Assembly (NCBI GenBank): GCA_963780825.1
Contig: CAWADL010000006.1
Span: 142,078 to 206,077 of the forward strand
Reading direction: 5' to 3'
DNA from: Roseiarcus sp963780825
Lineage (GTDB): Bacteria > Pseudomonadota > Alphaproteobacteria > Rhizobiales > Beijerinckiaceae
DNA: 64,000 nucleotides
Below, piece by piece: positions 38,901 through 49,041 of this stretch. Positions within the stretch are counted from its first letter, which is position 1, and each line of letters begins with the position of its first letter. A program made the translations under genes and the position numbers. The notes beneath the pieces are model-generated. The model was not told the origin of the DNA. It searched no databases and worked only from the letters and a program-made list of their open reading frames with translations.

Positions 38901-40063
38901 ATGACCAGCCTCACCCCCATCAACCGGGCGCCAGACAAGTCGGTCCCGATCGTGCTCGGGATCGCCGGCGCCGCGGCCGTCATCATCGTTCTCGGCGTGC
39001 TCTACGGCTTGATCTTTGGCGGCTGGCTCTCGGGCTTCGGCCATTGGATGTACGCGACCAACTTCGGGACCGTGGTCCGCTACGCGCTCGAAAGCCTCAT
39101 CCTGCTGGTCTGCGTGCTGCTCTCGACGGCCGTTCTCATCTATGCGGAGCGCAAGCTTTGGGCCGCCGTGCAACTCAGGCGCGGGCCGAACGTCGTCGGG
39201 CCGTGGGGGACGCTGCAGCCCTTCGCCGACTTCCTCAAGTTCATCCTGAAAGAACCGGTCATTCCCTCCGGCGCCAACAAAGGCGTCTTCCTGCTCGCGC
39301 CGCTGGTTGGCGTCGTGCTGGCGATGGCGGCTTGGGCGGTGATCCCGGTCAGCCGACGGTTGGGTGGTCGGCGATATCAACGTCGGCATTCTCTATCTGT
39401 TCGCGATCTCCTCGCTCGGCGTCTACGGCATCATCATGGCCGGCTGGGCGTCGAACTCCAAATACGCCTTCCTGTCGGCGCTGCGCGCGGCGGCGCAGAT
39501 GGTTTCCTACGAAGTCTCGATCGGCTTCGTCATCGTCACCGTGCTGCTCTGCGCCGGTTCGCTCAACCTCACCGACATCGTGCGCGCGCAGGACACCTGG
39601 GCGGGCGTGTTCGGCTGGTACTGGCTGCGGCTGTTGCCGATGTGCGTGATCTTCTTCGTCTCGGCGCTGGCCGAGACCAACCGGCCGCCGTTCGATCTCG
39701 ACGGAGGCCGAATCGGAACTGGTCGCCGGCTATCAGGTCGAATATGCGGCCTCGCTGTTCCTGCTGCAGTTCCTCAGCGAGTTGGTGGCGATCCTGGCGA
39801 TGTCGTCGCTGACGGCGATCCTGTTCCTCGGCGGCTGGCTGTCGCCGCTCCCGTTTCCGCCTTTCACCTGGGTGCCCGGCATCATCTGGTTCCTGCTCAA
39901 GGCCTGGGCGGTGGTGTTCTGCTTCTCGATGACCAAGGCGGTCGTGCCGCGCTACCGCTACGACCAGCTGATGCGGCTCGGCTGGAAGGTGTTCCTGCCG
40001 ATCTCGCTGGTGATGGTGGTGGTCGTCGCGGGCTTCGTCGAAATGTTCGGGTCGGTCAAATGA
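38901..40063 (+). CDS. nuoH: NADH-quinone oxidoreductase subunit H (two +1 frameshifts)
   Basis: Membrane subunit forming the quinone-access channel. LIYAERKLWAAVQLRRGPNVVG and PFADFLKFILKEPVIPSGAN are family signatures, followed by WVVGDINVGILYLFAISSLG, SALAETNRPPFDL and the E-A-E-S-E-L-V-A-G-Y motif. Extra bases are at 39353-39354 (C) and 39703-39704 (G); corrected length is 386 residues. This is about 40 longer than many NuoH because of an N-terminal extension with an additional hydrophobic segment (IVLGIAGAAAVIIVLGVLYG). ATG 38901 is 8 bases after nuoG. Confidence 0.94.
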
Positions 40064-40085
40064 GCGGCCAAGCGAGGACAACGTC

Positions 40086-40581
40086 ATGGCGTTGAAGCTG
40101 GATCAGGCCGCGCGCTCGCTGTTCCTGAGCGAGTTCATCGGCGCCTTCGCGCTTGGGCATTCGCTATATGTTCAAGCCGAAGGCGACGCTCAACTATCCG
40201 CACGAGAAGAGCCCGCTCTCGCCGCGCTTCCGTGGCGAGCATGCGCTGCGCCGCTATCCCAACGGCGAGGAGCGCTGCATCGCCTGCAAGCTCTGCGAGG
40301 CGATCTGTCCGGCGCAGGCGATCACCATCGAGGCGGGGCCGCGGCGCAACGACGGCACGCGGCGCACGACCCGCTACGACATCGACATGGTGAAGTGCAT
40401 CTATTGCGGCCTCTGCCAGGAGGCCTGCCCGGTCGACGCGATCGTCGAGGGGCCGAACTTCGAGTTCGCCACCGAGACGCGCGAGGAGCTTTATTACGAC
40501 AAGGACCGGTTGCTCGCGAACGGCGACCGCTGGGAGCGCGAGATCGCGCGCAACATCAAGCTCGACGCGGCCTACCGCTGA
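40086..40581 (+). CDS. nuoI: NADH-quinone oxidoreductase subunit I (one +1 frameshift)
   Basis: Ferredoxin-like subunit holding two 4Fe-4S clusters (N6a, N6b) between NuoG and NuoB. The two ligand motifs are CIACKLCEAICPAQAI and CIYCGLCQEACPVDAI. The N-terminus (MALKLDQAARSLFLSEFIG) is in one frame and the rest (IRYMFKPKATLNYPHEKSP) in the next. GGG at 40155-40157 should be GG, giving 164 residues. ATG 40086 is 22 bases after nuoH. Confidence 0.95.
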
Positions 40582-40615
40582 ACGGCGTGGGCTGGGGAAC
40601 GACAGGAAACTGACG

Positions 40616-41218
40616 ATGTACGCCGAGGCTTTCTTCTTCTGGATATTTGCGATCGTGCTGGTCGGCTCCGCGCTGGCGGTCATCCTCGCGCGCAACCCCG
40701 TGCATTCCGTGCTGTTCCTGATCCTGGCTTTCGTCTGCGCGGCGGCCCTTTTCATTCTGATGGGCGCCGAATTCCTCGGCATGATGCTGATCGTCGTCTA
40801 CGTCGGCGCGGTCGCCGTGCTGTTCCTGTTCGTCGTCATGCTGCTCGACGTCGATTTCACGCAGATGAAGCAGGGCTTCGTCCAGTACGCGCTGATTGGC
40901 GGCTTGATCGCGTTGGTTGTCGGCGCGGAGATTTGGTACGTGATGTCCGGTTGGGTGCGCTCGACGACACCCGCCACAGCCGCCACACCGATCAGCCCGG
41001 TCGCCAACACCACCGCGCTCGGGCGCGTCATCTACACGCAATACGCCTATTTCTTCGAGGCCGCTGGGCTCATCCTGTTGACCGCTATGATTGGCGCCAT
41101 CGTGCTGACGCTCCGGCACAAGGTCGGCGTCAAGCGGCAGGACATCAATGCACAGGTCGCCCGCACCCCTGCGACGGGCGTCGAATTGCGCAAAGTCGCC
41201 TCGCGCGCCGGAATTTGA
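40616..41218 (+). CDS. nuoJ: NADH-quinone oxidoreductase subunit J
   Basis: Membrane subunit of 200 residues with five predicted helices. FFWIFAIVLVGSALAVILAR NPVHSVLFLI and MGAEFLGMMLIVVYVGAVAV LFLFVVMLLDVD are the conserved segments; the latter contains the pi-bulge helix that couples quinone chemistry to proton pumping. The C-terminal tail is basic. ATG 40616 has AGGAAA upstream. nuoK begins 10 bases after the stop. Confidence 0.97.
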   Translation: MYAEAFFFWIFAIVLVGSALAVILARNPVHSVLFLILAFVCAAALFILMGAEFLGMMLIVVYVGAVAVLFLFVVMLLDVDFTQMKQGFVQYALIGGLIALVVGAEIWYVMSGWVRSTTPATAATPISPVANTTALGRVIYTQYAYFFEAAGLILLTAMIGAIVLTLRHKVGVKRQDINAQVARTPATGVELRKVASRAGI

Positions 41219-41228
41219 GGGAACCGCC

Positions 41229-41537
41229 ATGGTCATCGGGCTTGCGCATTATCTGTCGCTGTCGGCGATCCTGTTCACCATCGGCATCGCCGGCATCATT
41301 ATCAACCACAAGAACATCATCATCATTCTGATGTCGGTCGAGCTGATCCTGCTCTCGGTCAACATCAATCTGGTCGCCTTCTCGACGCAGTCCGGCGATC
41401 TGACGGGCCAGGTGTTCGCGCTGCTGATCCTCACGGTGGCGGCGGCGGAGGCGGCGATCGGGCTCGCCGTGCTCGTCGCCTATTACCGCAACCGCGGCTC
41501 GATCGCGGTTGAAGACATCAACGCGCTGAAGGGTTGA
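41229..41537 (+). CDS. nuoK: NADH-quinone oxidoreductase subunit K
   Basis: Three-helix membrane subunit of 102 residues, homologous to MrpC. NHKNIIIILMSVELILLSVN INLVAFS carries the conserved Glu of the second helix that is part of the proton path, and LTVAAAEAAIGLAVLVAYYR NRG carries the third-helix Glu. ATG 41229 gives the normal length; longer in-frame starts overlap nuoJ without similarity. nuoL follows 7 bases later. Confidence 0.97.
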   Translation: MVIGLAHYLSLSAILFTIGIAGIIINHKNIIIILMSVELILLSVNINLVAFSTQSGDLTGQVFALLILTVAAAEAAIGLAVLVAYYRNRGSIAVEDINALKG

Positions 41538-41544
41538 TCGCGCC

Positions 41545-43589
41545 ATGATGTACGACATCATCGTCTTCCTGCCGCTGCTCGGCTTCCTGTTCGCCGGGCT
41601 GTTCGGCCGCAGCGTCGAGCCGCGCACCTCCGAGCTTGTCACCACGATCTTTCTCGGCATTTCCGCGCTTCTTCTCGTGGATCGCGTTTTTCAGCGTCGG
41701 CTTCAGCTCCGATCCGCACGCTTACGTCGTGCCGGTCGCCAACTGGTTCACCGCCGGCAAGCTGGTGGCCAGCTGGGCGCTCTATGTCGACACGCTCACC
41801 GTCGTCATGCTGGTCGTCGTGACCACGGTTTCGTTCCTGGTTCATATGTATTCGATCGGCTATATGGCCGACGACGATAGCCGGCCGCGTTTCTTCGGTT
41901 ATCTCTCGCTGTTCACCTTCGCCATGCTGATGCTGGTGACGGCGGACAATCTGGTGCAGATGTTTTTTGGGTGGGAGGGCGTCGGACTCGCCTCCTATCT
42001 GCTCATCGGCTTCTGGTACAAGAAGCCCTCGGCCAATGCGGCGGCGATCAAGGCGTTCGTCGTCAACCGCATCGGCGATTTCGGCTTCGCGCTTGGCATC
42101 TTCCTGACGTTCCGCCTCACCGGCTCGATCGGCCTCGAACAAGCCCGCGCCGCCGCGCCGGGCCTCGTCGGTCAGAACATTCACGTGTTTGGCATGGACG
42201 CCGACGCGCTGACGGTCACTTGCCTGCTGCTGTTCATGGGCGCGATGGGCAAGTCGGCGCAGTTCATGCTGCACACCTGGTTGCCTGACGCGATGGAGGG
42301 GCCGACGCCGGTCTCCGCGCTGATCCACGCTGCAACGATGGTCACCGCCGGCGTGTTCATGGTGGCGCGGCTGTCGTTCCTGTTCGACCTTTCGCCGGTC
42401 GCGCTCAATTTCGTGCTCTTCATCGGCGCGACGACCGCGTTCTTCGCCGCCACCGTCGGCTTGGTGCAGAACGACATCAAGCGGGTCATCGCCTATTCGA
42501 CCTGCTCGCAGCTCGGCTACATGTTCGTCGCCGAAGGCGTCGGCGCCTACGGTGTAGGCATCTTCCATCTGTTCACGCACGCCTTCTTCAAGGCGCTGTT
42601 GTTCCTCGGCGCGGGCTCGGTGATCAATGCGATGCATCACGAGCAGGACATGCGGAAGATGGGCGGGTTGAAGGACGAGATCCCCTTCACCTTCTGGATG
42701 ATGACCATCGGCACGCTGGCGCTCACCGGCGTCGGACTTCCCTTCACGCATTTGGGCTTCGCGGGCTATGTCTCGAAGGACGCGATCATCGAGGCGGCTT
42801 ACGCCTCGCAGCGCCCCGCCGCCGCTTATGCGTTCATCTGCGTAGTCGTGGCGGCCGCGCTTCACGTCTTTCTATTCCTGGCGGCTCGCCTTCATGACGT
42901 TCTTCGGCCATCGCGGCGATTGGGCGGGATCGCTGGTTGAAGACCATCACGACGAACACGCCCACGACTTGCACGCCCACGACGATCACGCGCACGACTC
43001 CCACGATCACGGCGGGCATCATCCCGCGCATGAATCGCCGCGGGTGATGCTGATCCCGCTGGCCGTGCTCGCCTTCGGCGCGACCTTCGCGGGCATCATG
43101 TACCGGCACTGGTTTATTGGAACCGGCGTCGAGGGGTTCTGGAAGGAGTCGTTGTTTGCCGCCAAGGGCAACACGATCCTCGAGGATATGGAGAAGGTTC
43201 CCTGGCTGGTTTCGCTGTTGCCGTTCCTGATGATGGCGGCCGGCTTCATCGTCGCCTACTACATGTACGTCGTCGACAAGACCGCGCCCGCTACGTTGGC
43301 GCGCGTAAATCCGCTGCTGTACCGCTTCCTGCTCAACAAGTGGTATTTCGACGAACTCTACGACTTCCTGTTCGTGCGGCCCGCGTTCTGGATCGGTCGG
43401 GTGTTCTGGAAGGGGGGCGACGGGGCGATCATCGATGGGATCGGCCCGGATGGCGTATCGTCGCGCATTCTCGACGTGACGCGCAACGTCGTCAGGTTGC
43501 AGACCGGCTACGTCTACCACTACGCCTTTGCGATGCTGCTCGGCGTGGCGGCGCTGGCGACCTGGTTCATGTTCGGGGGACTGCGCTGA
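41545..43589 (+). CDS. nuoL: NADH-quinone oxidoreductase subunit L (two +1 frameshifts; His-rich loop)
   Basis: Distal antiporter-like proton-pumping subunit. FFGWEGVGLASYLLIGFWY, SAQFMLHTWLPDAMEGPTPV SALIHAATMVTAGVF and QNDIKRVIAYSTCSQLGYMF are the family signatures, including the pumping Glu and Lys. Extra bases at about 41671-41675 and 42869-42871 (TTT for TT) break the frame; corrected length is 680 residues. Shortly after FMTFFGHRGDW there is a hydrophilic loop of about 30 residues containing 13 histidines (42943-43035). The C-terminal lateral helix region follows (WYFDELYDFLFVRPAF). The stop overlaps the nuoM start by one base (TGATG). Confidence 0.95.
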
Positions 43590-45088
43590 TGGGCGGCAAC
43601 TGGGTGCTCTCGGCGCTGCTGGTCCTGCCTGTCGTCGGGGCGATCCTGATCGCCTTGCTGCGCGGCGACTCGAAGGAGACCGTGCAGAACGCGCGCTACA
43701 TCGCGTTCTGGACGACGGCGATCACGTTCCTCGTCAGTCTCTACGCCTGGCATGAGTTCGATCCCGCCAAGCCCGGCTTCCAGCTGGTCGAGCAATCGAA
43801 CTGGTTCTCCACCATCATTCTTTATAAGCTAGGCGTCGACGGCGTTTCCTTTCCGTTCGTGCTGCTGACGACGTTCCTGATGCCGATCTGCATCCTGGCG
43901 TCCTGGCGCTCGATCACGGTGCGCGTCAAAGCCTACATGATCTGCTTCCTCATCCTCGAGACGCTGATGATTGGTGTCTTCGAGGCGCTCGATATTCTGC
44001 TGTTCTACGTGTTCTTCGAAGGCGGCCTGATCCCGATGTTCATCATCATCGGCGTCTGGGGTCACAAGCGGCGCGTCTACGCGGCCTTCAAGTTCTTCCT
44101 CTACACGTTGGCGGGCTCGCTGTTGATGCTGCTCGGCATCATGGCGATGTACTGGACCGCGCACACCACGGACATCGAGGTGCTGCTGCGGACGCCGTTT
44201 GCGGCCAACATGCAGATCTGGTTGTTCCTGGCCTTCTTCGCCTCCTTCGCGGTGAAGATGCCGATGTGGCCGGTGCACACCTGGTTGCCGGACGCGCACG
44301 TCGAGGCGCCGACCGCCGGCTCCGTAATCCTCGCCGGCGTTCTCCTGAAGATGGGCGGCTACGGTTTCATCCGTTTCTCACTGCCGATGTTCCCCGACGC
44401 CAGCGCCTATTTCGCGCCGCTGATGTATGCGCTGTCGGTCATCGCGATCATCTACACCTCGCTGGTCGCGCTGGTTCAGGAAGACATCAAGAAGCTGATC
44501 GCCTATTCCTCGGTCGCGCACATGGGCTTTGTCACCATGGGCATTTTCGCGGCCAACACGCAGGGCGTGCAGGGCGCGGTGTTCCAAATGGTGAGCCACG
44601 GGCTGGTCTCCAGTGCGCTGTTCCTCTGTGTCGGCGTCGTCTACGATCGGCTGCATACGCGCGAGATTGCGGCCTATGGCGGCCTGGTCAACCGCATGCC
44701 GCGCTACGCCGTGGTGATGATGGTGTTCACCATGGCCAATGTCGGATTGCCGGGGACGTCGGGCTTCATCGGCGAATTCCTGACGCTGATTGGCGTGTTC
44801 CAGACCAACACCTGGGTCGCGCTGCTGGCGACCACCGGCGTCATCCTGTCGGCCGCCTACGCGCTCTATCTCTATCGTCGCGTGCAGTTCGGCGAGCTGG
44901 ATAAGCCGGCGTTGCTGACCCTCACCGATCTGACCTTCCGCGAGCAACTCTGTCTCGTTCCGCTACTGTTGCTGACGATCTATTACGGCGTGCATCCGCA
45001 GCCGATCCTCGACATGAGCGCGGCTTCGGTCGAGCAAGTGTTGCAGGGCGTCCGGCATGCGGCGGCGGCGACGACGGCGGGGCTCTGA
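43589..45088 (+). CDS. nuoM: NADH-quinone oxidoreductase subunit M
   Basis: Antiporter-like subunit of 499 residues, frame intact. YVFFEGGLIPMFIIIGVWG contains the conserved Glu of helix 5; FFASFAVKMPMWPVHTWLPD AHVEAPTAGSV and QEDIKKLIAYSSVAHMGFV are the diagnostic blocks with the proton-path Lys residues. ATG 43589 overlaps the nuoL stop. A 24-base gap follows before nuoN. Confidence 0.98.
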   Translation: MGGNWVLSALLVLPVVGAILIALLRGDSKETVQNARYIAFWTTAITFLVSLYAWHEFDPAKPGFQLVEQSNWFSTIILYKLGVDGVSFPFVLLTTFLMPICILASWRSITVRVKAYMICFLILETLMIGVFEALDILLFYVFFEGGLIPMFIIIGVWGHKRRVYAAFKFFLYTLAGSLLMLLGIMAMYWTAHTTDIEVLLRTPFAANMQIWLFLAFFASFAVKMPMWPVHTWLPDAHVEAPTAGSVILAGVLLKMGGYGFIRFSLPMFPDASAYFAPLMYALSVIAIIYTSLVALVQEDIKKLIAYSSVAHMGFVTMGIFAANTQGVQGAVFQMVSHGLVSSALFLCVGVVYDRLHTREIAAYGGLVNRMPRYAVVMMVFTMANVGLPGTSGFIGEFLTLIGVFQTNTWVALLATTGVILSAAYALYLYRRVQFGELDKPALLTLTDLTFREQLCLVPLLLLTIYYGVHPQPILDMSAASVEQVLQGVRHAAAATTAGL

Positions 45089-45112
45089 CCGTTCGATTTT
45101 GAGGCGAAAGAT

Positions 45113-46548
45113 ATGGACGTCACCGCGTTTTCCCTGCCCGTCGTGCTGCCGGAGTTTATTCTGTCGGTAGGCGTGCTGGCGCTGATCCTGGTCGGCGCGC
45201 TGCGCGGCGACAAATCCGTTTGGTTGGTCACCGAGATCGCCGTGGCGCTGCTGGGCGTGGCGTTGATCTTCGTCGTCTTCGACAAGAAGATCGAGGGCGT
45301 CACGTTCTACGGCGCCTTCATCAGCGATACGTTTGCGCGCTTCATGAAGGCGCTGGCGCTTATTGGATCTTTGATCGCGCTGCTGCTGTCACTGGATTTC
45401 CTGAAAACGCACAAGTTCGGCGGCTTCGAATTTCCGGTGTTGTTGCTGCTGTCGACGATCGGCATGCTGATGCTGATCTCCGCCAACGATTTCATCGCGC
45501 TCTATCTCGGGCTCGAACTGATGAGCCTGGCGCTCTATGTCATCGCGGCCTACCGCCGCGACGATTTGCGCGCTTCCGAGGCGGGCCTCAAATATTTCGT
45601 GCTCGGCGCCTTGTCCTCGGGAATCCTGCTCTACGGCATCTCGCTGATGTACGGCTTCTCGGGCACGGTGTCGTTCAAGGCGGTCGCAATCGCGCTGGGA
45701 GGCCACGCGCCGATCGGCGTCGTATTCGGGCTCGTGTTCGTCATAGCCGGGCTCGCCTTCAAGATTTCCGCCGTGCCGTTCCATATGTGGACGCCGGACG
45801 TCTACCAAGGCGCGCCAACGCCGGTCACGGCGTTCTTCGCCTCCGCGGTGAAGATGGCCTCGATGGCGGTGCTGGCGCGCGTGCTGGTCACCGCATTTCC
45901 CGGCATCGCCGTGGAATGGCGGCAGATCATCACTTTCGTCTCGATCGCCTCGATGGCGCTCGGCGCCTTCGCGGCGATCGGGCAGACCAACTTCAAACGC
46001 CTGATGGCCTATTCCTCGATCGGCCATATGGGCTTCGCGCTGGTCGGGCTGGCGGCGGGCACCATGGAGGGCATCCAGGGCGTCGCGGTCTATATGGCGA
46101 TCTATCTGGTGATGACGCTCGGGACCTTCGCCGCCATTCTCTCGATGCGCCGCGGCGGCGAATATGTTGAGACGATCGAGGATCTCGCGGGGCTCTCGCG
46201 CACCAATCCGATGATGGCGTTCTTCCTGGCGGCGATGATGTTTTCGCTGGCGGGCATTCCCCCGCTCGCCGGCTTCTTCGCGAAATTCTATGTGTTCGCC
46301 GCGGCCGATCAACTCCGGCCTTTACGGGCTCGCCGTCGTCGGCGTGCTCCTGAGCGCGGTCAGCGCGTTATTATTATCTGCGCATCGTCAAGATCATGTA
46401 TTTCGACGAAGCGGCGAGCCCGTTCGACGCGCCGCAGACCGCGACCCGCATCGTGCTGGCGCTTGCCGCCGCGCTGGTCATCTTCGACGCTTTCGCGCCG
46501 GCGCCGCTGACCAACGCTGCGCTGGCTGCGGCCAAGTCTCTGTTCTGA
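45113..46548 (+). CDS. nuoN: NADH-quinone oxidoreductase subunit N (two +1 frameshifts near the end)
   Basis: Third antiporter-like subunit. LYLGLELMSLALYVIAAYRR, AGLAFKISAVPFHMWTPDVY QGAPTPVTAFFASAVKMAS and RLMAYSSIGHMGFALVGLA are intact in the first frame. Near the C-terminus, an extra G at 46307 and an extra T at 46368-46369 shift it; corrected sequence reads INSGLYGLAVVGVLLSAVSA YYYLRIVKIMYFDE and ends AAAKSLF at 46548, 477 residues. Without correction the frame would end at 46510 in an Arg-rich tail foreign to the family. birA starts 10 bases later. Confidence 0.95.
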
Positions 46549-46558
46549 GGCGCGCGGT

Positions 46559-47359
46559 TTGATTGACGCGGCGGCGGCCGCCCCGCGACGGTTCACCATC
46601 CAGGGTTGGCGCGTCGAGCGCTACGATGTGCTCGACAGCACGAGCGAGGAGGCGCGGCGGCGGGCGCTCGCGGGCGATGCCGGAAAACTCTGGATTCTCG
46701 CGGATCAGCAGACGGCGGGGCGCGGCCGGCGCGGGCGCGACTGGCGCTCGCCGGTCGGGAATTTCCATGGCAGCGCGCTGCTGATCGGACCCTGCGAAGT
46801 CGAGTTCGCGCCGCAGATCGGCTTCGTTGCGGGCGTCGCTGTACATGCGGCGGTCAGCGATCTCGGCGCGCGCGACGTCAAGCTGAAATGGCCGAACGAT
46901 CTCGTCGCCAGCGGCGCCAAGCTCGCGGGAATCTTGCTTGAAGGTTGGAGCGGCGGCCAGGGCCGCTTCGCCATCGCGGTGGGAATTGGCGTCAATCTCG
47001 CCATGCACCCCGACGATTTGCCCTATCCCGCGACGCATCTGAGCGAACGCATCGGCCGACCCGTGGCTTTGCGGGAATGCCTCGAGCGGCTCGCGCAACG
47101 CTTCGATGAGGCGCTCGAGGTTTTTGCTCGCGGGCGGGGTTTCGCTGCGATCCGCGAGCGCTGGCTTCAGCAGGCCGCGGGACTAGGGCAACCCATGCGG
47201 GCGACCACGCCCTCCGGCGTGCGCGAAGGCCTGTTCGAAGGGCTCGACGACCGCGGTCGTTTGCTTTTACGCCGCGGGGACGCAATAGAGACGATCGAAT
47301 CCGCTGACATCGCCCTGCTGGGGACGACGGCCGAAGGGCCGGCGCCGACGAAAGTTTGA
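46559..47359 (+). CDS. birA: Biotin--[acetyl-CoA-carboxylase] ligase
   Basis: Group I biotin protein ligase of about 266 residues, lacking the N-terminal DNA-binding domain of the E. coli repressor form. It activates biotin with ATP and attaches it to carboxyl carrier proteins. The signature QQTAGRGRRGRDWRSPVGNF binds biotinyl-AMP; KLKWPNDLV, KLAGILLEG and VGIGVNLA complete the catalytic domain, and the C-terminal small domain ends with a DIALL motif. The start TTG 46559 is 10 bases after nuoN with no better ATG. This nuoN-birA-rnj-mce order is common in Rhizobiales. Confidence 0.95.
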   Translation: MIDAAAAAPRRFTIQGWRVERYDVLDSTSEEARRRALAGDAGKLWILADQQTAGRGRRGRDWRSPVGNFHGSALLIGPCEVEFAPQIGFVAGVAVHAAVSDLGARDVKLKWPNDLVASGAKLAGILLEGWSGGQGRFAIAVGIGVNLAMHPDDLPYPATHLSERIGRPVALRECLERLAQRFDEALEVFARGRGFAAIRERWLQQAAGLGQPMRATTPSGVREGLFEGLDDRGRLLLRRGDAIETIESADIALLGTTAEGPAPTKV

Positions 47360-47363
47360 CCGC

Positions 47364-49034
47364 GTGACGCAAGACGACGCCCAACTCGTGTTCGTAGCCC
47401 TCGGCGGCTTGCGCGAGATCGGGATGAACTGCGCTCTCTATGGCTTCGGGCCGGCGAGGCGCCGCAAATGGCTGATGGTTGATCTCGGGCTTGCCTTCGC
47501 CGGCGACGAGGCGCCGGGGGTCGATCTGGTGATGCCTGACCTTTCATTCGTCGAGAAGATCAAGTCCGATCTCGTCGGCATCATCATCACCCACGCGCAT
47601 GAGGATCACATCGGCGCGCTCGCCGAGCTGTGGCCGAGCCTCGGCGCGCCGGTCTATATGACCCGCTTCGCCGCGGGCCTCGCCGAGGCGCGCCGGCTCG
47701 GCGAGCCAGGCGCGCCAAAGATCCCGATCCGCATCGTCGCCATCGGCGCGCATGTGGAAATGGGCCCCTTCGACGTCGAGTTCATCTCCGTCGCCCACTC
47801 GATTCCAGAGAGCACGGCGCTGGCCATTCGGACGCCGGTCGGGCTTGTTCTGCATACCGGTGATTGGAAGATCGACGCGACGCCCGGCGTTGGCGGAATG
47901 ACTGACGAGGCGCGGCTGCGCGCGCTGGGCGACGAAGGCATACTGGCGCTGGTCTGCGACTCCACCAACGTCGTTCGCGAGGGCGAGAGCCCGTCGGAGG
48001 CCGATGTCGCGAAGACGCTGCGCGAAGTGGTGGCGAGCGCCAAGGGCCGTGTCGTCGTGACGACCTTCGCCTCCAATGTGGCGCGTCTGCGCTCGGCGGC
48101 CGAGGCCGGGTTGGCGGCGGGCAGGCAGGTGCTGGTGATGGGGCGGGCGATGGAGCGCGTCATCGCGGTCGCCCGCGAGTGCGGTTTTCTGCAGGGGCTG
48201 CCGCCATTCCTGGGGCCGGACCCGTTCGACCGGCTGCCCCGGGATAAAGTGCTGGCGCTGGCGACAGGCAGCCAGGGCGAGCCGCGCGCGGCGCTCGCGC
48301 GCATGGCGGAGGATCAACATTCCAGCGCTACGCTATCGCCGGGCGACCGGGTGATCTTCTCCTCACGTACGATCCCCGGCAATGAAAAGGCCGTGGGCAA
48401 GGTGATCAACGGGCTGGTCGAGCAGGACGTCGAAGTCATCACCGATCGCACGCATCTGATCCACGTTTCCGGCCATCCCCGCCGCGCGGAAATGGTGCGG
48501 ATGTATGATTGGACGCGGCCGAAGATCGCGATTCCCGCCCATGGCGAGCCGCTGCATTTGAGCGTGCACATCGAGTTCGCCAAAGCGCGCGGCGTCAAGG
48601 AAGTCGTCCGCGCCTTGGACGGCGACGTGGTGGCGATCGAGGAGGGCCGGGCGGGGCTGATCGACCGTGTTGCGATCGGCCGACGTTACAAGGATGGCGA
48701 CATCCTGTTGCCGGCCGGCGCCGAGTGCGTCGGCGAGCGGCGGCGCCTCGCGGTTTCTGGCGTGGTCTCGATTGCGCTGGCGATCTCCGACAAGGGCGAT
48801 CTCGTTGGCGATCCCGACGTGATGATCGCAGGGCTGCCGCAACAGACGCGCGACGGCGCCGGCTTCGATGCGATCGTCGATGCGGCGATATTCGAGACGG
48901 TGGAGAACCTGCCGCGCGCAAAACGCCGCGACACGGATTTTGTATCAGGCGCCGTCGAGCGGGCGGTGCGCAACTCCATCAATTCGGTCTGGGGCAAGCG
49001 GCCGACCGTTCATGTGCTCGTGGTCGAGGTGTGA
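47364..49034 (+). CDS. rnj: Ribonuclease J
   Basis: Metallo-beta-lactamase/beta-CASP nuclease of 556 residues with 5'-exo and endonuclease activity in RNA decay. The zinc motif HAHEDHIGAL is at about residue 76-85, preceded by DLSFVEKIK and LVMPD; later AHSIPEST, HTGDWKID and CDSTN complete the site. The beta-CASP domain and HVSGHPRRAEM, IPAHGEPLHL follow. The start is GTG 47364, 4 bases after birA. The frame is intact. RNase J is typical of Rhizobiales. Confidence 0.95.
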   Translation: MTQDDAQLVFVALGGLREIGMNCALYGFGPARRRKWLMVDLGLAFAGDEAPGVDLVMPDLSFVEKIKSDLVGIIITHAHEDHIGALAELWPSLGAPVYMTRFAAGLAEARRLGEPGAPKIPIRIVAIGAHVEMGPFDVEFISVAHSIPESTALAIRTPVGLVLHTGDWKIDATPGVGGMTDEARLRALGDEGILALVCDSTNVVREGESPSEADVAKTLREVVASAKGRVVVTTFASNVARLRSAAEAGLAAGRQVLVMGRAMERVIAVARECGFLQGLPPFLGPDPFDRLPRDKVLALATGSQGEPRAALARMAEDQHSSATLSPGDRVIFSSRTIPGNEKAVGKVINGLVEQDVEVITDRTHLIHVSGHPRRAEMVRMYDWTRPKIAIPAHGEPLHLSVHIEFAKARGVKEVVRALDGDVVAIEEGRAGLIDRVAIGRRYKDGDILLPAGAECVGERRRLAVSGVVSIALAISDKGDLVGDPDVMIAGLPQQTRDGAGFDAIVDAAIFETVENLPRAKRRDTDFVSGAVERAVRNSINSVWGKRPTVHVLVVEV

Positions 49035-49041
49035 GGCGAAC

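Noticed and set aside
42943..43035. Separate His-rich metallochaperone gene inside nuoL
   Set aside because: The segment is in frame with NuoL on both sides once the +1 error at 42869 is removed, and lacks its own start context.
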